Source of the DNA: Epiperipatus broadwayi
Lineage: Eukaryota > Onychophora > Udeonychophora > Euonychophora > Peripatidae
DNA length: 64,000 nt
Assembly: GCA_028023455.1 (NCBI GenBank)
Contig: JAQFVV010000037.1
Coordinates: forward strand, 372,001-436,000
Reading direction: 5' to 3'
In this document: piece by piece, positions 35,747 to 48,945 of the stretch
How positions within the stretch are numbered: position 1 is the stretch's first letter
Layout of the letters: every line of letters begins with the position of its first letter
Made by a program: the position numbers and the translations under genes
Notes under the pieces: model-generated
What the model was told of the DNA's origin: nothing
The model's input: the letters and a program-made list of their open reading frames with translations, nothing else
Database searches by the model: none

Positions 35747-38640
35747 GTATTATTCTATCTGAACACTATCTCTACTCAAGGAAATAAATTCATCTCCACA
35801 CCTTAGGATGGAAATAAAGAAGCTACAATTAATCAATGAATAATGAAAATGGACAGACTTTTATTTACAGTATGATTTTTTTTTTTTTTATAAATATGTG
35901 TGCATATTTTTTTATATATTTTAAAAGAATGATTTCTATTTTATTTAACTCATAAATATTGTATATTTAGGTGTACTAGAATTTAAGCAATGAAATGTTC
36001 AGAGAGATTTTTTTACTAATTATTTGAACTCATCTGAGTATATATATATTAATACGACCTGGTGTTTTTTTTTTTTTTAAATATCCAATTTGATTTTTGT
36101 ATGTGTAAAACTTAGTTTAAAACATCAGATAGACAAGAGGTTTAAATATATTGTTTTATTTCATATTTATTTATCGATTATTATTTTAATGAACAAATAG
36201 AGTTCAATCTCATTCAATTGCATATATTTGGTATCTGTTTGTTTAAAATTTTTTTTATTAAAATATTCAAATCTCTCCTTCCATTCATTTTTTTTTTTAT
36301 ATACAGTATTATTATTATTGTTTTCGCAATATAGTTTAGAGTTACCCACAGACATTTTATAATTCAATCAATCAGAAATATAGATTAATCTCTTATTGTA
36401 TTTTATTAATTTTACCAATTTTTTTTTTATAATTCAATAAATTGAGTTGATTTAAATGCTACTCTGTTAATTATTTTTTTATTTGGATTGCGTACGATGA
36501 TTTTGCTATTTAAAATTCGGTTCAAGATTCAAACTCAACTTGGTAAGTGAACTAGAATATAAAATATATATGTTTTGTATAATATAAATTTTTTTAATCT
36601 TATTTACGTCTAAACTTTATATTTATTTCTCCATTCGAGTATTTGCTTATATATATTCTAGTTGATATCATTAACTTAGAGTTGATTCTTTCTTTGCTTA
36701 TATAGTCCCATCATGAAAGTCTAAATAGATCGTATTTTGTCATTGGTTTAGAATGACTTGTCTTAAATATTTTTAAATTTCTCTAAAGTAAAGATAACAA
36801 ATTTCATTGACTAGTTTAATTGAATATTATCTTTGATTTGAATAACCGTCAATTATTGTTATATAGCGTAGTTATTAATAAAATCAATTTCACATTCGAT
36901 TGATTGAAGATTCAAATAAACAATATTAGTAATTATAAGTTAATAAACATCCAATGGAAACTTAAGATATATTTTATATAATGTGATTGGACATTGTAGA
37001 GTTAAAAATTATCTAACAGATTTGTTGGTAATAAATTCTCGTGGAATATTCCATTTTAAAATATAAATGAAGCAATTATTATGTACAGCTTTATTAGAAG
37101 ATATGAATAAATTATTTATACATTACGTTATAGTGTCTTATTAAACTAGACGTAGATTAATTTGTTTAAACATTTAAAGGAGTGCATAAGTTTTCAAAGT
37201 GTTTTCCAAAAGGATATAAAACTAGTTGATTTCAATAGAATATTAATTAAATATTAAAGTAGAAATAATTATGTATCACTTTATTGGAAGATACGAATAA
37301 ATTGTTTATACGTTGTATTTAGCGTTTCATTAAACCAAATATAAATTTGGGGTAAAAGATTATTTTGTTTCAACATTTAAAGTAGAGTATAGGTTTTAAA
37401 AACATTTTGTAAAATGCAATTATGGTTATTTTGAAGTTCGTCTATTTAGATAAAATGCAATATCATTAAATATTAAAGTAGATTTGAATTATTATAATAA
37501 CAATAGATTAATAAGGTGTATTGGAATTTAGTTTAGTTATTGATTCGAATTGACTTTCTTCCAATTAATAATCAAATAGTTAGCTTAATCATATATTATT
37601 GTTTAGGGCAATGATGTACGGTTTCACTGCTTAATGCAGTTTACTTTGTAATCGTGATGGATTTGTTGATGTCTAAAGCAGATAATCTCATTGTTATTTC
37701 GTTTTACATGTAGCTTAAACAAATTAGGCTTTAGCAAAGATTACTAGTTTTGTGATGGTTCATTACATAATGGCGAACCAATTGAGCTACATTAGATTAG
37801 ATGATAGAATTAGATTATATTGATCATTCTCCCCAGGACAAGCAAATTTCATCCATTATAAAATGCCACCTATATGCATGACTAGATTAGTAAACTAATC
37901 GTTAATGATCATGGGAAAACGTATAGTATGTGAATTATTAAATACAATTGTTAGAATTGGAAAAATTCGATTTTGATAAAATACTAATTAAAAGTTAGTG
38001 TAATTTACCCCGTTATAAAAAGGGGCATAATCATCATTAACAATTCCGTCGGTAACAATATATATATATGTTCTCTATGCCAATACAATTTTTTACTGTT
38101 TGCTTAAACAACTTTAGCCAAAAATGAGTGAAAAAGGTCAACTTTTTAATTTTATATATAGCATTTATGTTAGCAACAACTAAAGGCACTCCTTATAATT
38201 TCAATAATTCGTTAAAAATAAATTTTGATAATTCAGTGTCATAGATATAAAATTATAAATAGAAATTGAATAAATGGGGGGGGGATGTAAAAAAAATTAT
38301 ATTCACATAATGCACTAAAAAATAAAAAATAAATTTTCTTTAGCTTTGGGAAATAAGAGTTACTCTGATAATTCACAAGTCAGAGTACCAAAAATTCATT
38401 TAACTAAACTTGCAAGTAGTATCCCCTTTCTTGTATCAATGTCAATTGAATTGTTAGAAGTGGTAATGTTCTTTGGTAATCTAATTTGTAAATTATCTGG
38501 GTAATACTTTTATTTGTGTAAGCTGGAAAAAAAATGTTTTTAAAATATATATTAATATGTTATTGTGAATGAATACATTTAAGCATTTTTTATTAGCTCA
38601 TTCTGAAAACCAGATGTAAAATATACATAAATTCCAAATT
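35747..38640. other. AT-rich stretch, no gene seen
   Basis: Homopolymers and short microsatellites, and a G9 run near 38276. Two loosely similar stretches near 37080 and 37260 (ATTATGTA.AGCTTTATT and related) may be an old duplication. Confidence 0.45.
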
Positions 38641-38650
38641 GTAAACTATA

Positions 38651-38740
38651 GCAATACAATATCACAGGATGTTTCAAGGAACCTTCATCAGTTCTATCAA
38701 GCTCTAAACCTTTAAAACTAAACCTGTGATACTTGTATTG
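38651..38740 (-). ncRNA. Hammerhead candidate, family B
   Basis: The minus strand reads AGAACTGATGAAGGTTCCTTG, then AAAC: a complete CUGAUGA box (38691-38685), a short stem II (AAGG/CCTT, two-base loop) and GAAAC (38675-38671), followed by ATC as a possible cleavage triplet. Flanking arms GCAATACAATATCACAGG (38651-38668) and CCTGTGATACTTGTATTG (38723-38740) close it as a long outer helix. About 30 nt on one side of that helix are unpaired, which is unusual for a type I hammerhead, so the exact stem I is uncertain. All core bases are present. Confidence 0.5.
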
Positions 38741-41570
38741 TTATTATTTTTACATTTGTTTTGCTGGTATATTTTACTTTCACAATAATGTCATATTGCT
38801 TAAATGCTCTTATTCAGAATAATATTATAGTTTTGTATTGTATTAATTATAAAATTAGTTACATTAAAATAATAAACATAAAAGACTCCAGGAACAATCT
38901 GTATAACAGTTTATAAATGAATAGTTGGTATCATATTGTAATTTCATTATAAAGTATTGCTATGATTTTAACAATTTTTTGTTTGTATACATTTTACATT
39001 AAAAAATATTTTTTTCCCAGAAGTTTTTTATCAATTACAATTTTATCCTGATAAGTGATGGACCTTTATGCAAGAATTTAATAGTGATCATTATCAATTT
39101 GTATTATTTTGATTTACAATTGATTAGTCACTATAATGATTTTTTTTAAAAAATTGAAATTTTTTTCTTAAAAACAACCAGTATTCCAAAATGGTGACTA
39201 TTTTGTAAGATTGATGGTTGATGTCTTCTTTAAATCTATGCCACCCAAATATAAAACAACACTGAAAATATATAGTATAATACAGTTTATTCATTATATA
39301 TTATACAATATTATGTTTTGATTATAAAATAAAAATAACACTAATGTGTTTTATCCGATTTTCATTGAATGATCTGCAAGATATTCAAAGTAAAAAAGAT
39401 TTTCATTTTTAATGATTATAAAGACAAAAAAATGCCAATTTTATTTAATACAGTAGGTAATCAAAATTATATATTTTGATCACATGTAACAATGAAATAT
39501 ATTAACATTAAATTTTAAAATAAATGCATTAGGTGAAATATATTCTACTCATTCAGTTTTAAGGATCAATATTCTTATGAACAATTTTAATATTTTGCTT
39601 CCAGCAAAAAATGTTAATTGTGAATATAAAATAATCACCATAATCATAAATTATTTTGAAAACAGAGGAAAAAAATGATTTTGTGCATTATGCAATTAAT
39701 AATCAATTTTATATGATTAAACATAAGTTTAAAATATTATTTATTTGATCAATTTAGATCAATGATCACATAATTTTAACCAGAAAATGGCAGTTTTTAT
39801 CATAAATATAAAAAAGAATATATCTTTATAATATCAATAAAAAATAAGATTTAGTCATTTACATTATTAAAACTTTCAGCAATCGACTGTAGAATACATT
39901 TCTTTACCAATACACTTTTAATTTCACTGCATTTATGTAAAATAAATAAATTTGTAGTTTTTTAAAAAAAAACAAAAAAAACAATGGAGCAAAGAAAAAA
40001 GTACTATGCTTTTATGCATTAAATATTACAAAAATAAAAAACTTTATAATAGAACAGAAAATGCATCAAAAATAAATTTTAATAAACATTGTATCACGTT
40101 TTTTTTACATTTGAAATCCACCCACCCTGTTTTAATTTAATGAATCAGAAATATTCTCTTGCTACATAAGAAGCAAAATGGTGGACTGCCAATAAAAAAA
40201 AATTATAATTTTTTGTTTTAAAAATTATATTAATAATTTTTTAAAATATTATGTTTAGTAAAATGTTTTTTCATTAATTAATATTTTTTTCAATTTAAAT
40301 TTTATCTATTTAATCAAGTTTTTAAATAATTTTTTCTCCCATCAGAAACACATTATAATTGCTTAATTTTATGTGAGGTCTTTGATTTACAATGCATTTT
40401 AGAATACCAATTGTCCTTCACAAACCAGAATAAAGGTATATAAAACAAAGTAATTGCTTAATTAATCTATGATCATTTTGTCCCCAGTTTTTTTTTTTTT
40501 AAAAATCATTAAATTTAACTATTAGTGATAAATTATTTTAGACCTTTGTTGCAAAACTGAGCTGCTATAAGCTTTTTTAAAAATAGAACTAATAAAAATG
40601 CATTGCTAAACTTAATAGTGGCCAGCGGATGAGAGTTTTAGTAGTTTTCATTCTAGATTTATCTTCTAAGAATATTTAGATATTGATTCACCCATTAATA
40701 ACAGGATGGCAATTAAGATTGCTACAGGTTAGCTATTTGAGGGGGGGGGAAACCTGCCTATTCGAATATGTATATGTATTAAGGTATTTATAATGAAAAA
40801 ATATTTTGCATTTAATCTACATGACAGAATTAAATAGACTATCTCATTTCACTACTTATTTGTAATATATTTAAGTTTAGCAATGGTAAATTGATTCTCA
40901 GCTGAATAAGTAAAACAAAAACACAATCCTAGAAGAAAAAAAGAAATGTAAATGTTGAGCTCAATCTGTCACTTAAATATGTGAACATCACAATACTTAA
41001 ACAACTAACCAAGTAATTATTTAATATTGGGTGATCATTGAAATAAAATTATCAAAGCAAATATCATAAACTACTTGCGTCTATATGCAAATATATATAT
41101 ATATAATAGTTGAAAGAATTTTGATTAAGGTTTTTCATAAGATCAAAAGATGGATAATTAAAAAGAAATTGCATATATTTAAAACTTTGTATTCAATATT
41201 TTTCTTTAAATAATGTACATGAATTTAAAAAAAAAAAGTAAATTGTTTTTAAAGATTTTTGGTATTTTTTTTTTTAGCAAACCTGTATTACATTAAAAAG
41301 AAAAAAAAATTAAACGTGTCAACAGCTTTGTGTGAAAAATAAGAAGACATTATAAAATGAACTCCTTAAGGGGTTTGTAAAATGAAAAGAAAACATAAAA
41401 AATTTTGGGTAAAATGTATTTTGCTTTGCAGATTTAAATGTTTTTTGGAAGAACTTATAAAAGAGAACAAATTTAATTATTAATTACTTTTATTAGTCAT
41501 TCATTAGACTAGAGATTATTCACTTAATAAACTGTAATTGGCGATCTATACATATAGAACAATGATAGAA
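38741..41570. other. AT-rich stretch, no gene seen
   Basis: Only homopolymers and (TA)n near 41091, plus a G9 run near 40741. Very low GC. Confidence 0.5.
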
Positions 41571-41581
41571 ATATGTAAGAA

Positions 41582-41650
41582 ATTGTGATCTGGGCCAACT
41601 GATGAGTGCTGGTTCAGCATGAAAGTGTATCGTGGGGTCATACACCTTTT
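41582..41650 (+). ncRNA. Type I hammerhead ribozyme, family A, copy 3
   Basis: CTGATGA at 41599-41605, stem II GTGCTG/CAGCAT around GTT (41606-41620, six pairs including one G-U), GAAA at 41621-41624, and an AUC triplet with the cut predicted after 41631. Stem I pairs CCA with TGG and, beyond an internal loop, TGA with TCA. The catalytic core and stem II are the best of family A in the window, while stem I and stem III are weaker. It is a single unit, not an inverted dimer. Confidence 0.7.
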
Positions 41651-41884
41651 TCATATATCTTTGGTCATATGTTAATGATTACATTCCACAAGGTGCTAAA
41701 AGCGGACAGAAATCTTGCATGAGAGTGGTGTAGTGCAATTACAGAAATAAAATTCAATTATCATACTATGATTTCAGTCGATCAATTGGTAAAGTTACTA
41801 TTAGAAGTTGATAAAGATGAGAAAATTATAGTTAGTGTGTTTGAACTGCTAAGTCAATCTACATAATGAATTATATAAAAACCA

Positions 41885-42010
41885 GCCAGTACAGGTTGGC
41901 ATATTTGTTAGAGCGTCCGACTAGGTATTGGGAGATTCCAGGATTGATTCTGGCACTTAACTTCTTATGAACTCCTGAGCAATAGTCATACACATTTTTT
42001 TTATATATCA
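41885..42010 (+). mobile_element. tRNA-derived SINE, family S2
   Basis: The head reads GGTTGGCATATTTGTTAGAG CGTCC (A box) and AGATTCCAGGATTGATTCTG (B box region), like an eroded tRNA with the usual spacing. The tail CTTATGAACTCCTGAGCAAT..CATACA plus poly-T is shared with the copy at 47.96-48.08 kb, which defines the family. Confidence 0.65.
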
Positions 42011-45000
42011 AAACCATGATTTTGCACAGAAACTGAAAGATGTGGACCACTTTCCTATACCTTGAAGAAATAGTTATTCCTTCATCATCTGCTAAATAGA
42101 TTCTTGAGCTTCATTAGCTAAAGATGACTGTCACTAACTTGGAATACAAAATTATTAAATTCATATTCCCATATAACTAGGCAAAACAAAAATGGAATGC
42201 TAAAAAAATCAACAAAGAATATAAACTCACTCCTCCACATACTTTTAAAAGAACATAACATGTTCACATTATTCAAGTGAATCAGCCTTGACCATATTTA
42301 TAACTTAAAGTTCATTTACATTTTAATACCTAAATAGAAGAATATTTAACTTCCAGAAATTATATTACAATTTTAATATTTTCTTATTTCACATCTTTAT
42401 ATGTAGAGTATTTGTGTAGAATTATAATTATTTTAGTAACTTATTTTAAAATCATTTTATCTTTAGTTTAGTTTCTATATATAAACAAAACAATTCACAT
42501 AGACATTACAGTATATTTTACTATCAATTCTTAAACAAAAAAAAAAAGAGTGAAGATAAGGAAGGATTAATAAACCATGATAATCTTGCCTTAAAATTTC
42601 AAAAATATTAATGTTAATTTAAAATAATTATATTTTATGAATAATAATTAAACTTTTTAATAACTGCTGTAATTATTTATTTTGCACATCGGTTGATTAT
42701 TAATATATTAAACTATATATATATCATAGACTTCTGATCATGTGAACTGGAAGAAAGAAATATTTAGAGGTTTCATAGGTACAGTGCTTCTGTAGTTTAA
42801 TTAAAAAGTAACAAATATTCTCTTCTGCAGTTTAATCCAAGAGAGGATATTCTCTTGATAACATTACAATAGTGCTAGGTGAATGAGAAGTGCTCTAATA
42901 TAAATAATCACTATTAAAGTAACAGGTATATAGGACAAAGCAAGCACCATACATATATTAGCTATTCATTTGTGGATGGTAATCTAACTATATAGCGAAT
43001 TCATTCTAATTACTGAAGGTAATAATAATTTGTACTCAAAGAAATCATTATTACCAACACTTCACCATATCACTATCATTATGATAAGTTTCTGTTACAT
43101 AAAGGTGAATACCCAAATGTGGGAAGACTGAAAGATGGGGCCGCTGGTATTACCCTCTCATCACAATTTCATTTATTTAGTTACATATACAATGGTACAC
43201 TAACATGTGGATATTTATTCTATATGTTTATATATAATTTATTATATTACAATATATAAATTATAGATTAATATACTATAAACGCATGTCAAGGGGAAAA
43301 TACCTAATGAAAATATATAGGGAAAAGATAAAATAGCCTTAAAAAGCTCATTGAAAAATCTTCTCCAAAACCTACCTACAAAGGAGCAATGAAGAATAAA
43401 GTATTTTTCACAATGTTTATCAAGTAATCTTGGTTAGTTTTTAGGTTTTCTCTATGCCTTAACCATTTACAAATGGTTAGATAGATTGCCTGCAAGCTAG
43501 TTACCCGGAAAAAACCTTAAGTTAAATTGAAAATCATCAACAACCTGAAAAAAATTTTGCAAGTGCCACTCACATTTGAATTCTAAACCTCAAGAATGAC
43601 TGTGAAAGTGCTAACCATTATACTATATATGTAGTACAATAAAAAAAAATTATAATTGAAAGTTCTATTTTTATAGAAATGACAATTAAAACCTAATGCA
43701 AATGCAGCAAAGCAATCAGGGATTCACGTAACAAACAATCATATATATTTAACATAATAAACATGAAGCTTTATTTTTATAAAATATGGGTAGACATTAC
43801 TGTTTTTAATTCATAGGTGTAATAAATGTGTAATAATGCAAATTCTCTGTGCAAAAAACAAATCATTTCAAAAAAGGCCAATCTTAGATTATGGTCACAT
43901 GATAGTAATTGATCATTAAAATTCTTAATGCAATACATGTAGTTTATTTTTTAATTTACATAACATTATTGTTTCAACTTTTCCCCCAGTTCTATAAGCG
44001 TATTAAATCCAAATTACAATGAATCAATAAAAATCATAAATCTCTTAATTAAACATTCTTTCTTATATTTCTTATTAAATATTTCTACAGTTTGGATATA
44101 AATTACTTTCATTTTTTTTTTAAAGATTAGAATTTTTGACACCCTATGCAAAATTCCAAAAAAAGACCCATTTTAATATTTATAACATATATATATATCT
44201 TAATACTTTTTTTTAATATAACAAAAGGCTCCTTAAGATTCAGGATCCCTTTAGATTGTCTCATCATTGTATAAATGATTGCCAGGTGTAATCACAAATA
44301 ATTAGTAATAATTAAAAAATATATACACTGTTTAATAACAAGTTTTTGTGACTTTCATACATTCTCATATAAATCCAGCTTTTAAAATGAAAACATGCCA
44401 ATCTAAATTTAGATTTTTCTATAAAAATCAGATGAGTTCAAAATAGTTTCATACATAATATACAACTCACATATACAAGTTGAACTATTTATATCATCAA
44501 GTCGAATTATTAAATGTTTTTAAAGAAATTCAAACTTTATTTAAACTTACACTAATACATTAAAATTGAATGACTTTATTGTCTGGGAATTCATGGAAAG
44601 TTTGAGTGCCAGATCTGAATTAATCCGGGAAACATACAATCCATAATCTGATATTCCTTGCACTAAACCATGCAACTGTTTTAGTAATAACATACAGATT
44701 AATATAGAATCCAAAATTATGAGTGGTACTGGTCATTGACAGCCTAATACAGGAACTGAATTAGTGTTTTTTAAATTCATGAATACTAAATTTTAAGATT
44801 ACACTCTAACCAACAAGACGATTCTGCCAGATGCAATTATTGAACAAAGATTTTACATATGTATCTAAAAAATATTCTTGATATCTCCATTTTTTCCTTT
44901 TACAGATAAAATTTATGAGAAATCAAGAGAACTTTCATAGAAAACTATAACAATCTAATTGGATAAATCATAATTTTTAATTCATTATTAACAAATCTAA

Positions 45001-45289
45001 GAGCGATTTCTATGCTGGACTTTCACTGATCAGGCTAGCATAAGAGAGGAAACAAAAAGGATTCTACCTGTATGTTATTAACTGTTAGATGTTTTTGAAA
45101 AAGTTTAAAGTTTTAATGTTTCTAAAAGCATTTAACAATTAAGTTAGATGTGAAAATAGTCCAATATAAAACTTTAAATAAAAATATGGTATCACAAACT
45201 TCAGGAAGTATACAACTCAATTTTAATTTCTTTCACTCAATTTTTATGAAGAATGATTAACTAAGATTTAATGAGTGTTATAATCCTCA
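42011..45289. other. AT-rich stretch with one SINE-like head
   Basis: No gene seen. A SINE-like head at 43563-43627 is listed separately; a similar weak one may lie near 44600-44690. Confidence 0.45.
43563..43627 (-). mobile_element. tRNA-derived SINE head, weak
   Basis: The minus strand reads AATGGTTAGCACTTTCACAG then GAATTCAAATGTGAG, an A-box and B-box pair at tRNA-like spacing. No tail was recognised. Confidence 0.35.
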
Positions 45290-45480
45290 CTATTAAGCCT
45301 TAAAACATCACATGATCACTATCTTCAAAACATCACATGATCACTATCTTCCACGCTTGCTCATAACGGTTGTTATAATAGGCAAAACTCTCTCCATACA
45401 GTAATGCCACTCTAAGCAAGACAGAGTAATCAATGGATGCCAGAAGGCTTGTGCATAAAATCCCTATCTAGTGCCTACTC

Positions 45481-45540
45481 ATCCAATATCCCCAAACTAG
45501 TTTCTGGCTTATGGCCTTTGTCAGTGAAGAGCCTTGGATC
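45481..45540 (-). ncRNA. Type I hammerhead, family C, degenerate copy
   Basis: The minus strand keeps GATCCAAGGCTCTTCA, stem II AGGCC/GCC and GAAACTAGT, but the core box is CTGACAA (G8 changed to A) and the triplet is GUU. It is expected to be inactive. Confidence 0.65.
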
Positions 45541-45948
45541 TGAGAGCACTGCACCTAGATCTTAGGATCTAATGCAACCCTCCAGCAGCCACCTTTTAAC
45601 TCTACATAATCCTCCAGCAGCCACCTTTTAACTTTACATAACTACTAAACTATGAGAATAAAACTGAAAACACACAGATATTTTCAATCTGAGCTCAATA
45701 GCTCAAATAGTCAATGGGTCTGAACTCAGTTCAGCACCCATACATTTTGGTGTCTTTGGCTCTTTTACAACCATAGCCACCACCTTCCTATAAGGCAGGA
45801 TTGGTATTAAACCTTAAAAAATCACATGATCACTATCTTCCATGCTTGCTCATAACTGTTGTTATAATAGGCAAAACTCTCTCCATACAGTAGTGCCACT
45901 CTAAGCAAGACAGAGTAATCAATGGATGCCAGAAGGCTTGTGCATAAG

Positions 45949-46007
45949 ATCCAAGGTTCCTCAATGATGAAGGCCGTAAGCCAGAAACTAGTTTGGGGAT
46001 ATTGGAT
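45949..46007 (+). ncRNA. Type I hammerhead, family C, degenerate copy
   Basis: Stem I GATCCAA/TTGGATG and TTCCTCA/TTTGGGGA, stem II GGCC..GCC and GAAAC are kept. The core box is ATGATGA (C3 changed to A, 45964) and the triplet is GUU. It is expected to be inactive. Confidence 0.65.
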
Positions 46008-46132
46008 GAGTAGGCACTAGATAGGGATTTTATGCACAAGCCTTCTGGCATCCATTGATTACTCTGTCTTGCTTAGAGTGGCACTACTGTATGAAGAGAG
46101 TTTTACCTATTATAACATCATTATTAAGCCAA

Positions 46133-46955
46133 TAAACATCGCAAGATCACCATTACGTATAGTGAGTTTTGCCTGTTTTAATAACCATCATTATTATTAG
46201 CAGTTATGAACGTTGTAATGATTATAAAAACTAATGCTTGAATCAAAAATATAATCAGATGTACTCATATACTCAACTTTCAGTCTATTTATTTGATATC
46301 TTGTGATGTTAACATTTAATTTCTTCTGTAGCAACTTTTATTTTTTGAAATACTTCATATCACTTTGCATAATCAAAATTTTCCACTGCATTTTTTAAAA
46401 AAAGAATATCTTTAAAATAATATTTATAATGTAAACAAGTCAGTCTCTCCACACAAAAATCATGCCAAGTTCATTATAATTTATTTTTTTAAAGAACTCT
46501 ATTATTGCTCATTCATTATACATGCTCAAGCCAATGAAATTGTGATTTTATATCAGTGAACTCTATTAAATGTCATATTCAGAAAACAGAAAAATATGTT
46601 AATAAATCATGTCATTATACTTTTAAAATCTGAAAAAACAGGCTTAAATGAAAATTTTTAATGCTTTTATGTTACATTAGTAAGTCTAGATTCCATTTCC
46701 ATGCAATAAAGTAGCAAAATAATAGACCTGTACAAAATTAATTTAGTTGCAATAGTTATATTATGATAAAAGACCTTATATTTTAACATGTTAAATATAC
46801 CAGCTATACATTAGAGCCAGTGTTTCATATCAACATTCAAGTTCATCTTTCTACTTGAAAGAAAATTACAAATCATTTAAATTGATTCACATTCCTTTAA
46901 AATGATAACAAGCTAGTCAAACTAAAGGCTATTTAAGATTTTATTAAATAACTGG
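46133..46955. other. AT-rich stretch, no gene seen
   Basis: Nothing recognised. Confidence 0.5.
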
Positions 46956-46959
46956 TTGA

Positions 46960-48945
46960 TAAAGGGTTTAAATTAATTAAATCAACATCCTTATAGATGC
47001 TTTCAGGACATTAAGAACATTCTGCAGAACATCTTTCGAACTGGCTAATTTAGTATAAACATTAGCATATTAAAAATCAGGGAGCAAAAAAACTTATTTT
47101 CATCTTTAATCGATGCAAATTAACAATTCCATTATCAAACCTGTATTGCTTCTTGATGCCTAATTCACGAATCCACCAATAAATTGCTCCATAAATCACT
47201 GTCACAAAAACAAAGTAATATCAGTAACACTGTATTAAAAAAATCAACTTTGGCAGGAAACAAAATAATTTTAAACATTCCCATAAATCTTTTCAACTGA
47301 ATTAAATCTTTACCCAAATCAGTATATAAATCATATTTGTTCGTGTAACTTCTCTTTCCTATTTTCAACATCAAGGATTATGGATTCTCAAAAACCATAT
47401 TAAGTCTTCAGTAGTCTTGGCATAAAGCAACCTATTATGAAAATACCTTTATTGTAGTTACAATGATATTCTACAGTAATAACTGCAGTCATTTTTATCA
47501 CCTTTATTTTTATAAATTGGAGCACTGTAAGCCTCCTTATAATCAGGGGCATAATTTTACTGTCCACATATTCATAAAAAAATTCAACAGTTTTGAAATT
47601 AACGTATTGCTACACTATTTTAAAACTTATCCAGATATTTAATCAGGGCCTGCAATCCTTCCATTTATAAGATTATAAAAAGCACTTTTAACATGACTAA
47701 AATGGATATTTCTGTCCAAATTTACATGACTATAGACATAATATGACACACTAATAACAATAAAAGACATAACAATTTTGTACATTATTCAAAAAGTAAT
47801 CTAAGTATTCTTGCTACAGATTCAAAATATTATTGTTATCATGTAAAAAATACTAACTATGAACTTATATTGATTTATGATATTGTTTTTCAGGTCCATG
47901 TTACTTCCAATATTCTAATATTTAAAAAATATATTTAAGAAATGACTATAATTCTACATAGTTTAGTGCAGTGATAAAATGGAGCTCATGGTCTATGAAT
48001 TGTGGCTCTATCCATCAATTCCATGCTCAAATGTCTTATGAATCCCCAGGCAATAAACCATACAATTATTTTTTTATTAAGCTTCATATTCAATTTATTA
48101 TTCTGCCTTAAGAGTATTCTATTGTCTCAGTAAAAAGGCAACCTTCAAAATCCAAGTTGATAATTTTAACACTAATAGCTTTCAAAATTTAGCAGAGACA
48201 TTAATTCATTCTAAAGGCAAACATCAAATTTTCTATAAATGTATTTCAAATAGGACCCATTTTTAAATGCCACTGTGGTATATTTATGATTTGTTTAAAT
48301 TAGCAATCTATACTGCTACATTCTGATTTATAACTATAAAAAATCATTATTGACATTATTTTGAACATGAATACATTCAAGATCCTTTGCAGTGATTTTT
48401 CTGCGAAAACAAAGTGTTCAAAATTGTCCATCCATGTATTGTGCAAAAATCCAAATAATAGACTATTTGAGTTTACAGTAGTAATACCATTATTTTCTAA
48501 CATCTGTGGTCCAAAGTTTACAGTTTCCACAAATGCATTTAAGTCTACAAAAAAAAAAAATAATCACTTAATCGTACTGATCTAATAACCCTATCCATTA
48601 ACAGCAACAACAAAAAACCCTTTCTTTTTTTGAATCTAATGCCAAAGATACCCAATGAGAAAATGGGCATCAGTACCCAACTTTTAATATTATTAATCTT
48701 ATATTCATACATCTTGGAATTTCCAAGAATTAAAAAAAACTGAAATTAGATTTCACAGCAAATCCAATACCATGTAATCTCTTTTTACTAGATAATTTTC
48801 CCTCCAAAATAACTTTATCTTGTTTGTTAAACCTTCCTATGAAAACAAGTTTCACTAAGAACAGTTAAATCGAGTTTAAATTTTGATAGCTCTTTAGCTA
48901 CTAATGCTATTGTCAGTTCAGATGCTGAAAGGTGCACATCAAAAA
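46960..48945 (-). pseudogene. Decayed LINE with endonuclease and reverse transcriptase
   Basis: On the minus strand, reading across frames. Endonuclease: ELTIALVAKELSKFKLDLTV..LSET (near 48900-48840), a GVGFA-type strand near 48750, LENNGITTVNSNSLLFGF (near 48500-48440), matching the K.GIG..NSNGLLLL motif of many animal LINE endonucleases. Reverse transcriptase: SAPIYKNKGDKNDC (near 47540-47490, the IPIYKNKGDK.DC.NYRGISL entry motif), NKYDLYTDLGKDL (near 47340-47300, motif A, with the second catalytic Asp not preserved) and FPAKVDFFNTV (near 47235). Many stops and frameshifts. A SINE lies inside it at 47.96-48.08 kb. It differs from the two RTE copies; clade not assigned. It probably matches the scrap at 3.33-3.56 kb. 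Confidence 0.6.
47960..48075 (+). mobile_element. tRNA-derived SINE, family S2, inside the decayed LINE
   Basis: An eroded tRNA-like head (TTAGTGCAGTGATAAAATGG and CCATGCTCAAATG) is followed by the family tail CTTATGAATCCCCAGGCAAT, AAACCATACA and poly-T. The tail matches the 41.9 kb copy. Its position inside the LINE shows it is younger. Confidence 0.55.

Larger units (their letters stand above)
45290..46132. mobile_element. Hammerhead family C composite element, nested fold-back
   Basis: Flanked by TATTAAGCC at about 45290-45298 and 46124-46132, a likely target-site duplication. The left part (45299-45805) begins with the family leader TAAAACATCACATGATCACT, part of it repeated twice in tandem at 45305-45350, then one unit with a minus-strand hammerhead. 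A second leader starts near 45815 after TATTAAACC and leads into a short fold-back with arms 45861-45946 and 46030-46115 around a plus-strand hammerhead. The arms include AGCAAGACAGAGTAATCAAT and its complement. The structure looks like two partial copies joined in tandem, one of them inverted. No protein is encoded. Confidence 0.75.

Noticed and set aside
48300-48585. Overlapping open frames on both strands as host genes
   Set aside because: The minus frame is the LINE endonuclease; the plus frame is its shadow.
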